This document shows, piece by piece, positions 1-5,853 of a stretch of 9,244 bases of DNA. A model generated the notes under the pieces. The model was not told the DNA's origin. It saw only the letters and a program-made list of their open reading frames with translations, and did not search any database. The position numbers and the translations under genes are program-made. Source of the stretch: an uncultured Oscillospiraceae bacterium (lineage in GTDB: Bacteria; Bacillota; Clostridia; Oscillospirales; Acutalibacteraceae); assembly GCA_900540305.1 (NCBI GenBank), contig UQFL01000067.1, positions 1-9,244 on the forward strand, given 5' to 3'. The stretch's first letter is position 1. Each line of letters starts with the position of its first letter.

Positions 1-48
1 TCTACACTTATGCGATCGTCGGCAGCGTCAGATGTGTATAAGAGACAG
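1..48 (+). other. Illumina Nextera P5-side adapter (not genomic)
   Basis: Positions 1-7 are the end of the P5 primer, 8-15 (TTATGCGA) are an 8-base i5 index, 16-29 are the Nextera read-1 adapter, and 30-48 are the 19-base Tn5 mosaic end AGATGTGTATAAGAGACAG. The order is exactly that of a tagmentation library molecule, so genomic sequence starts at 49. The index matches Nextera XT S522 as I recall it. An open frame crossing the junction encodes the familiar adapter peptide SSAASDVYKRQ and is not a protein. Confidence 0.98.
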
Positions 49-1424
49 GTGAAAGGCTCACCGTTTTCATCAAGCATCTTATCTGCGTTGCCGTGGTCAG
101 CTGTTACGAAAAGAACGCCGTCAACTTCCTTAACAGCCTCAGCAAGTGAACCTACGCACGCATCAACAGTTTCAACAGCTTTAACTGCTGCGGGGATAAT
201 TCCCGTATGGCCTACCATATCGCAGTTTGCAAAGTTAACGATGATTGCGTCATACTTTCCGCTTCTTACAGCTTCGTTAAGCTTTTCGGAAACTTCGGGA
301 GCGCTCATTTCGGGCATAAGGTCAAATGTTGAAATTTTGGGTGAGTCAACAAGGATTCTGTCCTCGCCCTCATACTGCTTTTCCTCACCGCCGTTAAAGA
401 AGAATGTTACATGAGCATACTTCTGTGTTTCAGCAATTCTGAGCTGCTTTTTGCCGAGTGATGAGATATATTCGCCAAATGTGTTTGTAAGCGCTTCAGG
501 CGGGAATGCAACCTCAACATTGGGCATTGATTCGTCATACTGAGTCATGCAAACATAATTCAGCTTCATAAAGCCGTTCTTTCTCTCAAAGCCTGTGAAA
601 TCGGGGTCAACGAACGCTCTTGTAATTTCTCTTGCACGGTCAGGGCGGAAGTTGAAGAAAATAACGCTGTCGCCGTCCTTAACTCTGCCATCTGCTCCGC
701 CGATAACTGTGGGAAGAACAAATTCGTCTGTAAGGTGCTTGCCGTCCTCGTCAATAGTTTCATAAGATTCTTTTACAGCGGCAACGGGGTCGTCTGCCTG
801 AACACCCTCGCCGTAAACCATTGCGGCATAAGCCTTTTCCACTCTGTCCCAAATATTGTCACGGTCCATAGCGTAAAATCTGCCCATTACTGAAGCGATT
901 TTGCCTGCGCCGATTTCAGCGGTTTTAGCCTCAAGCTCTTCAAGATATTCAACAGCAGAAGCAGGCGGAACATCTCTTCCGTCAAGAATAGCGTGGATAT
1001 ATACATTTTCAACTGAGTTTTTCTTTGCAAGCTCAAGAAGTCCGTAAAGGTGCTCTGTATGGCTGTGAACACCGCCGGGAGAAACAAGACCGATAAGGTG
1101 AAGAGCACCGTTTTTAGCATTCTCAACTGCCTTTTTGAATACGGGAATTTCGTATGCTTCGCCGTCTTCAAAAGCCTTTGTTATTCTTGTGAGCGGCTGA
1201 TAAACAACTCTGCCTGCGCCGATATTTGTATGGCCAACCTCGCTGTTGCCCATCTGACCGTTGGGAAGACCAACATCCATACCAGATGCGCCGATATAAG
1301 TTGTGGGGCACTCAGCCATAAGCTTATCAAGATTGGGCTTATTTGCCATTGCTATTGCGTTGCCTGTTTCGCAGTCATTTTTTCCGTAACCGTCCATAAT
1401 ACATAATACAACGGGTTTTTTCAT
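49..1424 (-). CDS. gpmI: 2,3-bisphosphoglycerate-independent phosphoglycerate mutase, C-terminus cut off by contig end
   Basis: Interconverts 3- and 2-phosphoglycerate in cytoplasmic glycolysis, using two manganese ions and a phosphoserine intermediate. Read on the minus strand from ATG at 1424, the frame stays open for 458 codons down to the adapter junction; the family is about 510 residues, so roughly 50 are missing. Visible residues: D11 (MDGYG), phosphorylated S61 (GNSEVGH), H122 (HSHTEH), R150-D151 (GRDVPP), the RPDRAR motif, D402 and H406 (CDMVGHTG), and D443-H444 (ADHGNADKM). The last manganese-binding histidine, near residue 461, lies beyond the break. A strong GGAGGA site sits 8 nt before the start. 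It is the third gene after pgk and tpiA, probably in one operon. The truncation is a contig artefact, not gene decay. Identity is very secure. Confidence 0.97.
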
Positions 1425-1449
1425 AATTATGTCCTCCGTAAACATTTCA

Positions 1450-1473
1450 AAAGCCCTCTTATGGGAGGGCTTT
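1450..1473 (-). terminator. Hairpin between tpiA and gpmI (weak terminator or processing element)
   Basis: AAAGCCCTC and GAGGGCTTT form a perfect 9-bp stem with a 6-nt loop, between the tandem TAA stops of tpiA and the gpmI ribosome site. In the transcribed (minus) direction the 3' arm ends in only four T residues followed by GAAATG. It is therefore either a leaky terminator or an mRNA-stabilising or processing hairpin that lowers or uncouples gpmI expression. Confidence 0.6.
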
Positions 1474-1483
1474 CGGATAATTA

Positions 1484-2251
1484 TTATTTGCTTGCTGCTT
1501 TAACGATGATTGAGAAATCTTCTGCCTTGAGTGATGCGCCGCCGATAAGACCGCCGTCTACATTCTCCTTAGCAAGAAGCTCATCTGCATTCTTAGCGTT
1601 CATTGAGCCGCCGTACTGAACAACGAAAGCGTCGGCAGCTTCTTTGCCGTAAAGCTCAGCGATAACGCCGCGGATATATCCGTTAACCTCGTCTGCCTGA
1701 TCAGCTGTTGCTGTTTTGCCTGTGCCGATTGCCCATACAGGCTCGTAAGCGATAATAACATTTTTAAGCTCGTCCTCAGTAACGCCCTGAAGAGCAACTT
1801 TTGTCTGAAGTCCTACAACCTCAAATGTTACGCCCTGCTCTCTTTCAGCGAGAACCTCGCCTACGCAGAGGATTACTTTAAGACCGTTATCAAGAGCAGC
1901 ACGAACTCTCTTGTTTACTGTTTCATTTGTTTCGCCGAAATACTGACGGCGCTCTGAGTGACCGATAATAACATAGGGAACACCCATTTCCTTGAGCATC
2001 TTAGCGGAAACCTCACCTGTGAAAGCGCCGCTCTCAGCCCAGTGGCAGTTTTCTGCGCCAACCATAATCTTTGATCCTTTTGTTGCTTCAAGAGCAGCCT
2101 GAAGGTCTACGAAAGGAGCGCAGATAATAACATCGCAGTCTGCGTCAGCAACGAGGGGCTTCATTTCGTTGAGAAGCGCTGTTGTTTCAGCAGGAGTATT
2201 GTTCATCTTCCAGTTACCGGCAATTACAGCCTTGCGAAGAGTTTTATTCAT
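1484..2251 (-). CDS. tpiA: Triosephosphate isomerase
   Basis: Interconverts dihydroxyacetone phosphate and glyceraldehyde 3-phosphate; a cytoplasmic, usually dimeric TIM barrel. The 255-residue protein is full length for the family. All catalytic elements are present: N13 and K15 in AGNWKMN, electrophile H98 in the IIGHSERR motif, general base E170 in AYEPVWAIGTG with flexible loop 6 at about 171-181, and the phosphate-binding YGGSMN (213-218) and GGLIGGASL (233-241) segments. The start is supported by an AGAGG site 10 nt upstream. The gene ends in tandem TAA codons. It lies 70 bp after pgk and 59 bp before gpmI on the same strand, with a hairpin in each gap, and very probably shares the pgk promoter. 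Nothing in the protein is unusual. Confidence 0.98.
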   Translation of the reverse strand: MNKTLRKAVIAGNWKMNNTPAETTALLNEMKPLVADADCDVIICAPFVDLQAALEATKGSKIMVGAENCHWAESGAFTGEVSAKMLKEMGVPYVIIGHSERRQYFGETNETVNKRVRAALDNGLKVILCVGEVLAEREQGVTFEVVGLQTKVALQGVTEDELKNVIIAYEPVWAIGTGKTATADQADEVNGYIRGVIAELYGKEAADAFVVQYGGSMNAKNADELLAKENVDGGLIGGASLKAEDFSIIVKAASK

Positions 2252-2279
2252 AACACATATACCTCTTTTATATATATTC

Positions 2280-2305
2280 CGCCCCGTGTAAAATTACACG
2301 GAGCG
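2280..2305 (-). other. Intercistronic hairpin between pgk and tpiA
   Basis: CCGTGTAA (2284-2291) and TTACACGG (2294-2301) are inverted repeats. Outside one mismatch the stem can extend by three more pairs (CGC with GCG). On the transcribed strand it is followed by an AT-rich GAATATATA stretch rather than a T run, so a role in RNA processing, stability or partial attenuation seems likelier than full termination. It lies after the pgk stop and before the tpiA ribosome site. Confidence 0.55.
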
Positions 2306-2321
2306 TGTTTTCTTGGTTTAA

Positions 2322-3521
2322 TTAGTCTTTATCCATAAGAGCGGCAATACCGGGAAGCTCTTTACCTTCAAGGAATTCAAGAGATGCGCCGCCGCCTGTT
2401 GAAATGTGGCTCATTTTGTCGCTGAAGCCAAGCTTTGTTACAGCTGCAACTGAGTCGCCGCCGCCTACGATTGAGATTGCGCCTGATTCTGCAACTGCGT
2501 TTGCAACAGCGATTGTGCCTGCTGCAAAGTTATCCCACTCTGAAACGCCCATAGGTCCGTTCCAAATGATTGTGCCTGCGCCTTTGATTGCGTTTGCGAA
2601 AAGTTCCTGTGACTTAGGACCGATGTCAAGACCCATCCAGCCGTCAGGGATTTCGTCGCTGTTTACAACCATAGCTTCTGTGTTTTCATCGTATTCCTTA
2701 CCAACTTTATTATCAACAGGGATAAGGAATTTAACGCCCTTAGCCTCTGCATCTTTCATCATCTTGCCAGCGTTTTCAACCTGCTCCTCTTCAAGGAGAG
2801 ATGTGCCGATGTGATGGCCGAGAGACTTCATAAATGTGTAAGCCATACCGCCGCCTACGATAAGAGTATCGCACTTATCAAGGAGGTTTGTGATTACGCC
2901 GATTTTATCAGAAACCTTTGCGCCGCCGAGAATAGCAACGAGGGGTCTCTTGGGATCTGAAAGAGCGCCGCCCATAAAGGTGATCTCTTTCTGGATAAGA
3001 TAACCGCAAACTGCGGGAAGATATGAAGCAACGCCTGTTGTTGAGCAGTGAGCTCTGTGAGCTGTGCCGAATGCGTCGTTAACAAAAATATCTGCAAGAG
3101 AAGCAAGCTCCTTGGAGAAGTTCTCCTCGTTCTTTGTTTCTTCTTTTCTGTAACGAACATTTTCAAGAAGCATAACATCGCCGTTTTCAAGAGCGGCTGC
3201 CATTGCCTTTGCATTTTCGCCTACAACATTTTCATCCTCTGCAAGCTTAACCTCTTTGCCGAGATACTCTGAAAGTCTTGCAGCAACGGGAGCAAGGCTG
3301 AATTCGGGCTTGTATTCGCCCTTCGGTCTGCCGAGGTGTGAGCAAAGAATAACCTTTGCGCCGTTTTCAATAAGATACTTGATTGTGGGAAGAGCGGCAA
3401 CGATTCTCTTGTCGTTTGTGATTTCGCCGTCTTTAAGCGGAACATTGAAGTCGCAGCGAACAAGAACTTTTTTGCCTGTTACTTCAATGTCTTCAATAGT
3501 TTTTTTGTTTAATGCGTTCAT
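2322..3521 (-). CDS. pgk: Phosphoglycerate kinase
   Basis: Transfers a phosphate from 1,3-bisphosphoglycerate to ADP, giving ATP and 3-phosphoglycerate; a cytoplasmic two-domain monomer. The 399-residue length is typical for bacteria. N-terminal domain: RCDFNVPL (22-29) and HLGRPKG (62-68) bind substrate, with NVRYRKEE (121-128) and NDAFGTAHRAH following. C-terminal nucleotide domain: GGAKVSDK (199-206) with K202, NGPMGVSE (321-328), GGGDSVAA (353-360) and STGGGAS (374-380). The start is fixed by a GGAGAGG ribosome site 7 nt upstream. It is the first gene of the pgk-tpiA-gpmI cluster, with its own sigma-A promoter at 3573-3601. The usual gap gene is not next to it; the upstream neighbour is an unrelated asparaginase-like gene. 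Identity is certain. Confidence 0.99.
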   Translation of the reverse strand: MNALNKKTIEDIEVTGKKVLVRCDFNVPLKDGEITNDKRIVAALPTIKYLIENGAKVILCSHLGRPKGEYKPEFSLAPVAARLSEYLGKEVKLAEDENVVGENAKAMAAALENGDVMLLENVRYRKEETKNEENFSKELASLADIFVNDAFGTAHRAHCSTTGVASYLPAVCGYLIQKEITFMGGALSDPKRPLVAILGGAKVSDKIGVITNLLDKCDTLIVGGGMAYTFMKSLGHHIGTSLLEEEQVENAGKMMKDAEAKGVKFLIPVDNKVGKEYDENTEAMVVNSDEIPDGWMGLDIGPKSQELFANAIKGAGTIIWNGPMGVSEWDNFAAGTIAVANAVAESGAISIVGGGDSVAAVTKLGFSDKMSHISTGGGASLEFLEGKELPGIAALMDKD

Positions 3522-3572
3522 TTTAATACCTCTCCGTAATACAGAAATTTATTTATTTTTTAACACGGGTAT

Positions 3573-3601
3573 ATTATAAAATATATGAAATATAAAATCA
3601 A
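3573..3601 (-). promoter_or_regulatory. Sigma-A promoter of the pgk-tpiA-gpmI operon
   Basis: On the minus strand, TTGATT (-35, 3596-3601) is followed by 17 bp and then TATAAT (-10, 3573-3578). The start of transcription should fall near 3566, giving a leader of about 45 nt before pgk. The spacing is ideal and the -10 is perfect, in a very AT-rich context. Confidence 0.8.
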
Positions 3602-3617
3602 TACATATTTTTCCACA

Positions 3618-3659
3618 GAGATTGAGGTTTAATTCGTCAATTTTTTGTCAATCTCAATC
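3618..3659 (-). repeat. Inverted repeat upstream of the pgk promoter
   Basis: GAGATTGA (3618-3625) and TCAATCTC (3648-3655) are perfect 8-bp inverted repeats 22 bp apart. A shifted register, GATTGAG (3620-3626) with CTCAATC (3653-3659), also pairs. GTCAAT also occurs twice in direct order, 11 bp apart (3636 and 3647). The element lies between the stop of the asparaginase-like gene and the pgk -35 box. It could be a regulator binding site for the glycolytic operon or a weak terminator for the upstream gene; no T run follows it. Confidence 0.4.
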
Positions 3660-3671
3660 AAAAACACCGTT

Positions 3672-4669
3672 TTAACCCTCCTGCGCAAATTCGCCAGCCG
3701 TGTTTTTCATCATAAATTCCGTTATTTCCTTTTTCGTTCCTTTTGCAAGCCAAGCCTTGATATAAATGGCAGGAAAAGAGCAAAACGGAAGCGCCTTAAC
3801 TGCGAGATTTTCAAAAAACACACTGCTTTCATATTTCGCTCCGCTCCTTACATTAACGGCAAAAACGGGAATATTCATCTCCTGCGCTCTTTCGCAGAAC
3901 TTCTTAAAATACACGCTGTCCGTATTCAAAGTGCCTGAATGATACGGGCGCATTATAACGGCTTTTACTCCGTTCAAGTCATATGAAAAAGAATCGCCCG
4001 GCACGGCTGTTATGGCAAGCACGCCTGAAACTTGGAAAAAGGATTTTCTTTCACCTCAAAACTGCTTTTAAAGCAGTAAAAATTATCTGCATTTTTGTTC
4101 AAGATGATTTTTCCGTTTTCATAAACGGCAACGGGTTTTTCAAAAACATCATAAAGGCTGTCACAGCCCTCAAGGTGGGAAGAAAGCCTTGCGCCGTGCA
4201 GAATTTTCGGCGTTTCTCCCCTGTTTTTATAGGCGGCAAAAACTCCTTTTAAATCTGTTTGGAGCAGAAATTCAACCGCCGTTTCAAAATTTATAAAGCC
4301 GTTTGTTTCGGGGGCTTGAAGCGGTTTATCGGAGCACACAAAAACAACGCAGGCATTTCTGCCCGAAAGGGCAAAAGAAACAGCGGCGGCTGAATACTGA
4401 AGAGTATCGCTTCCGTGGCATACTATAATTTTTTCATCGCCTGCATTTACCCTCTCAATCACTGCTCCGACAAGGGAATTTAGGTGCTTTGCCGAAAGAT
4501 TTTCACTCAGCACGGTATAAGGATAAAACGGCTGAAATGAAACGCCTTTTTCTTCGTAAGATGAAAAACTGTTAAGAAGGAAACTACCCGACTGCTCTGT
4601 TGGAGCAATCACTCCGTTTTTCTCTGCGCTTGCAATCGTTCCGCCTGTAAAAATAACGGATATTTTCAT
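3672..4669 (-). pseudogene. L-asparaginase-like protein, split by a single-base frameshift
   Basis: The family hydrolyses L-asparagine to aspartate and ammonia. The first frame (ATG at 4669, GGTGAT ribosome site ending 3 nt before it) gives 219 residues with the N-terminal signature TGGTIAS (T11 nucleophile) and HGSDT (85-89), then stops at 4010. The C-terminal domain continues in another frame from about 4022 to 3672, with VPG and YHSGTLNTDS typical of the family. Adding one base to the T5 run (A5 on the plus strand at 4036-4040) rejoins the halves as NPFFQVSGVLAITAVPG and restores about 332 residues, the normal length. The loss may be a sequencing error or a genuine recent inactivation. Two active-site differences stand out: Ser87 replaces the usual Thr of HGTDT, and Ser appears where the catalytic Lys should align (ARLSSH, 160-165). 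Substrate is therefore uncertain. It lies between the tRNA pair and pgk. Confidence 0.85.
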
Positions 4670-4692
4670 TTTATCACCCCGTTGTTTTGATT

Positions 4693-4698
4693 ATTATA
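4693..4698 (-). promoter_or_regulatory. Possible -10 box for the asparaginase-like gene
   Basis: A perfect TATAAT lies 23 nt before the gene's ATG on the minus strand. No good -35 box is found 16-18 bp further upstream, where the tRNA terminator's T-rich tail begins. Transcription may therefore be weak or come partly from tRNA read-through. Confidence 0.35.
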
Positions 4699-4720
4699 TC
4701 CCGATTTTCATATAAAAAAG

Positions 4721-4750
4721 AAAAAAGCCGCTGATGAAAGCGACTTTTTT
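4721..4750 (-). terminator. Rho-independent terminator of the tRNA pair
   Basis: The minus strand has a 12-bp stem (AAAAAAGTCGCT with AGCGGCTTTTTT, one T-G pair) around a TTCATC loop. It ends in six T residues, then C and more T residues. It begins 1 nt after the tRNA-Glu CCA. This is a textbook intrinsic terminator, and its A/T flanks make it potentially bidirectional. Confidence 0.9.
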
Positions 4751-4751
4751 A

Positions 4752-4826
4752 TGGTGACCCGGACGAGAATCGAACTCGTGTTACCGCCGTGAAAGGGCGG
4801 TGTCTTAACCGCTTGACCACCGGGCC
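4752..4826 (-). tRNA. tRNA-Glu (anticodon TTC)
   Basis: The 75-nt minus-strand sequence folds into a full cloverleaf. It has a 7-bp acceptor stem (GGCCCGG with CCGGGTC, one G-U pair), anticodon stem CCGCC/GGCGG around loop CTTTCAC (anticodon TTC), T-arm ACGAG-TTCGATT-CTCGT, discriminator A and an encoded CCA. It starts 2 nt after the tRNA-Met and ends just before a terminator, so the two are co-transcribed. Confidence 0.96.
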
Positions 4827-4828
4827 GT

Positions 4829-4905
4829 TGGTGGCTTTAACTGGATTCGAACCAGTGACACTGCGGGTATGAACCGCATGCTCTAGCCAACTGAGCTATA
4901 AAGCC
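4829..4905 (-). tRNA. tRNA-Met (anticodon CAT, elongator type)
   Basis: The 77-nt minus-strand sequence folds into a cloverleaf with acceptor GGCTTTA/TAAAGCC, D stem GCTC/GAGC, anticodon stem TGCGG/CCGCA around TTCATAC (anticodon CAT), T-arm ACTGG-TTCGAAT-CCAGT, discriminator A and an encoded CCA. The paired G1-C72 excludes an initiator tRNA. CAT could also belong to a lysidine-modified tRNA-Ile2, but the TTCATAC loop and overall sequence look more like elongator Met. Confidence 0.92.
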
Positions 4906-4937
4906 ATTTATGAGCAACTATATTTCAAGCAAGGTAG

Positions 4938-4966
4938 ATTATATTATATCCTTTGCCGTTTGTCAA
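4938..4966 (-). promoter_or_regulatory. Consensus sigma-A promoter of the tRNA-Met/tRNA-Glu unit
   Basis: On the minus strand a perfect TTGACA (4961-4966), a 17-bp spacer and a perfect TATAAT (4938-4943) precede tRNA-Met, with the start expected near 4931. A second overlapping TATAAT sits 5 bp upstream. Full consensus fits the strong constitutive expression needed for tRNA genes. Confidence 0.92.
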
Positions 4967-5002
4967 CACTTTTTTTTAAATCGTAAAAAATAGCACAAAT
5001 GT

Positions 5003-5031
5003 TTGACAAGAAAGCGGAGAGATGATATTAT
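5003..5031 (+). promoter_or_regulatory. Sigma-A promoter of lexA
   Basis: TTGACA (5003-5008), a 17-bp spacer and TATTAT (5026-5031) point towards lexA, with transcription expected to start near 5038 and a leader of about 85 nt. The -35 boxes of this and the divergent tRNA promoter are 36 bp apart. I see no GAAC-N4-GTTC LexA box across the promoter or leader, so the expected autorepression site is not evident. Confidence 0.85.
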
Positions 5032-5070
5032 GAATTAACAGATATTTTATATACATATTTTATTGTATCC

Positions 5071-5115
5071 CGTTTTTGCGGTTATTCCGCTAAAACGAAT
5101 TTTAATTTTAATTCG
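5071..5115 (+). promoter_or_regulatory. Structured lexA leader: hairpin plus inverted repeat
   Basis: CGTTTT-T-GCGG and CCGC-T-AAAACG (5071-5097) form a 10-bp stem with one T-T mismatch and a TTATT loop. Overlapping its 3' edge, CGAATT (5096-5101) and AATTCG (5110-5115) are a second inverted repeat with an 8-bp spacer, ending at the first base of the GGTGAT ribosome site. Either element could act as an operator or control translation. No T run follows the first hairpin, so it is not a terminator. Confidence 0.5.
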
Positions 5116-5123
5116 GTGATATT

Positions 5124-5711
5124 ATGAAAAAATTAAACGAAACTCAAAAAGCCGTTCTTGAATACATAACTGCCGTTATAGGAGAAAGGGGCGTCGCGCC
5201 GTCCGTGCGTGAAATAGGCGACGCTGTCGGTCTGCGCTCAACCTCAACCGTGCAGTACAATTTAAATGCGCTTGAAAATGCAGGATATATTGAAAGAGAC
5301 CCGAATTTAAAGCGCACAATCCGCCTTGCAGGAAGCGGACATAAAACAACCGCCGTTCCTCTTCTCGGAACGGTTACGGCAGGTCTGCCCATTCTTGCGC
5401 AGGAGCAGATTGAGGAATATATTCCCGTTGCACTCGGCAGAAGCGGAGAATTTTTTGCGCTTCATGTTCGCGGAAATTCTATGATAAACGCTCATATTGA
5501 AGACGGCGACATTATAATTGTTGAAAAAACGCCCGTTGCAAAAAACGGGGATATTGTTGTTGCGCTGATTGGCGAGGAAGCAACCGTAAAAAGATTTTAC
5601 AAGGAAAAGGGGCACTTCAGACTTCAGCCCGAAAATGATGAATATGAGCCTATCATAACAAACGAACTTATACTTCTCGGCAAAGTGGTTACTTTAATAA
5701 GGAACTACTGA
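5124..5711 (+). CDS. lexA: LexA, SOS-response transcriptional repressor
   Basis: Represses DNA-damage genes and inactivates itself when RecA filaments stimulate self-cleavage. The 195-residue protein has an N-terminal winged helix-turn-helix (about 1-65; the PSVREIGDAVGLRSTSTV segment includes the recognition helix), then a C-terminal S24 peptidase domain. The cleavage bond is A86-G87 in GTVTAGLPI, the catalytic serine is S119 in VRGNSM, and the lysine is K156 in EATVKRF. All key elements are present, so it should be active. The start is supported by GGTGAT ending 3 nt upstream, which pairs with the extended anti-Shine-Dalgarno sequence. It has its own promoter and a structured leader and is divergent from the tRNA pair. 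No standard LexA box is seen in front of it. Identity is secure. Confidence 0.97.
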   Translation: MKKLNETQKAVLEYITAVIGERGVAPSVREIGDAVGLRSTSTVQYNLNALENAGYIERDPNLKRTIRLAGSGHKTTAVPLLGTVTAGLPILAQEQIEEYIPVALGRSGEFFALHVRGNSMINAHIEDGDIIIVEKTPVAKNGDIVVALIGEEATVKRFYKEKGHFRLQPENDEYEPIITNELILLGKVVTLIRNY

Positions 5712-5748
5712 TAAAGTATTAGGCACAGTTTCTTTTAATTTAGTACTA

Positions 5749-5777
5749 TTGATTATATATATAATCTGTGGTATAAT
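5749..5777 (+). promoter_or_regulatory. Sigma-A promoter of the mrp gene
   Basis: TTGATT (5749-5754), a 17-bp AT-rich spacer and TATAAT (5772-5777) precede the ATPase gene, predicting transcription from about 5784 and a leader of some 70 nt. It has the same -35 and -10 hexamers as the pgk promoter. No intrinsic terminator is evident between lexA and this promoter, so some lexA read-through is possible. Confidence 0.8.
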
Positions 5778-5818
5778 TTTTTATCTGAATTTTCGACAGT
5801 ATCTGCGTTTTACATTCA

Positions 5819-5832
5819 CGGCAGTACTGCCG
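5819..5832 (+). promoter_or_regulatory. Perfect 14-bp palindrome in the mrp leader
   Basis: CGGCAGTACTGCCG equals its own reverse complement and lies 21 bp before the mrp start, about 42 bp downstream of the -10 box. As DNA it could be a dimeric repressor site acting as a roadblock. As RNA it folds into a 5-bp stem with a GTAC loop just upstream of the ribosome site. Which, if either, cannot be decided here. Confidence 0.4.
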
Positions 5833-5853
5833 GTATGATACGGAGATGTTAAT

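Noticed and set aside
10..414. 134-residue open frame on the plus strand at the left end
   Set aside because: It starts inside the Nextera adapter and then runs antisense to gpmI, whose full motif set lies on the minus strand.
2404..2814. 136-residue open frame antisense to pgk, with others at 1050-1406 and 3256-3579
   Set aside because: These are shadows on the opposite strand of well-supported glycolytic genes, with no ribosome site or recognisable product.
3646..3651. TTGACA upstream of pgk as an alternative -35 box
   Set aside because: The sequence 17 bp downstream (ACCTCA) is not a -10 box; TTGATT at 3596-3601 pairs with a perfect TATAAT.
3672..4022. A separate small gene starting at GTG 4022
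   Set aside because: It has no ribosome site and its protein is the C-terminal asparaginase domain, continuing the upstream frame after a one-base shift.
5755..5767. ATATAT run as a tandem repeat or replication origin signal
   Set aside because: It is a short AT-rich promoter spacer; no DnaA-box cluster or origin genes are nearby.
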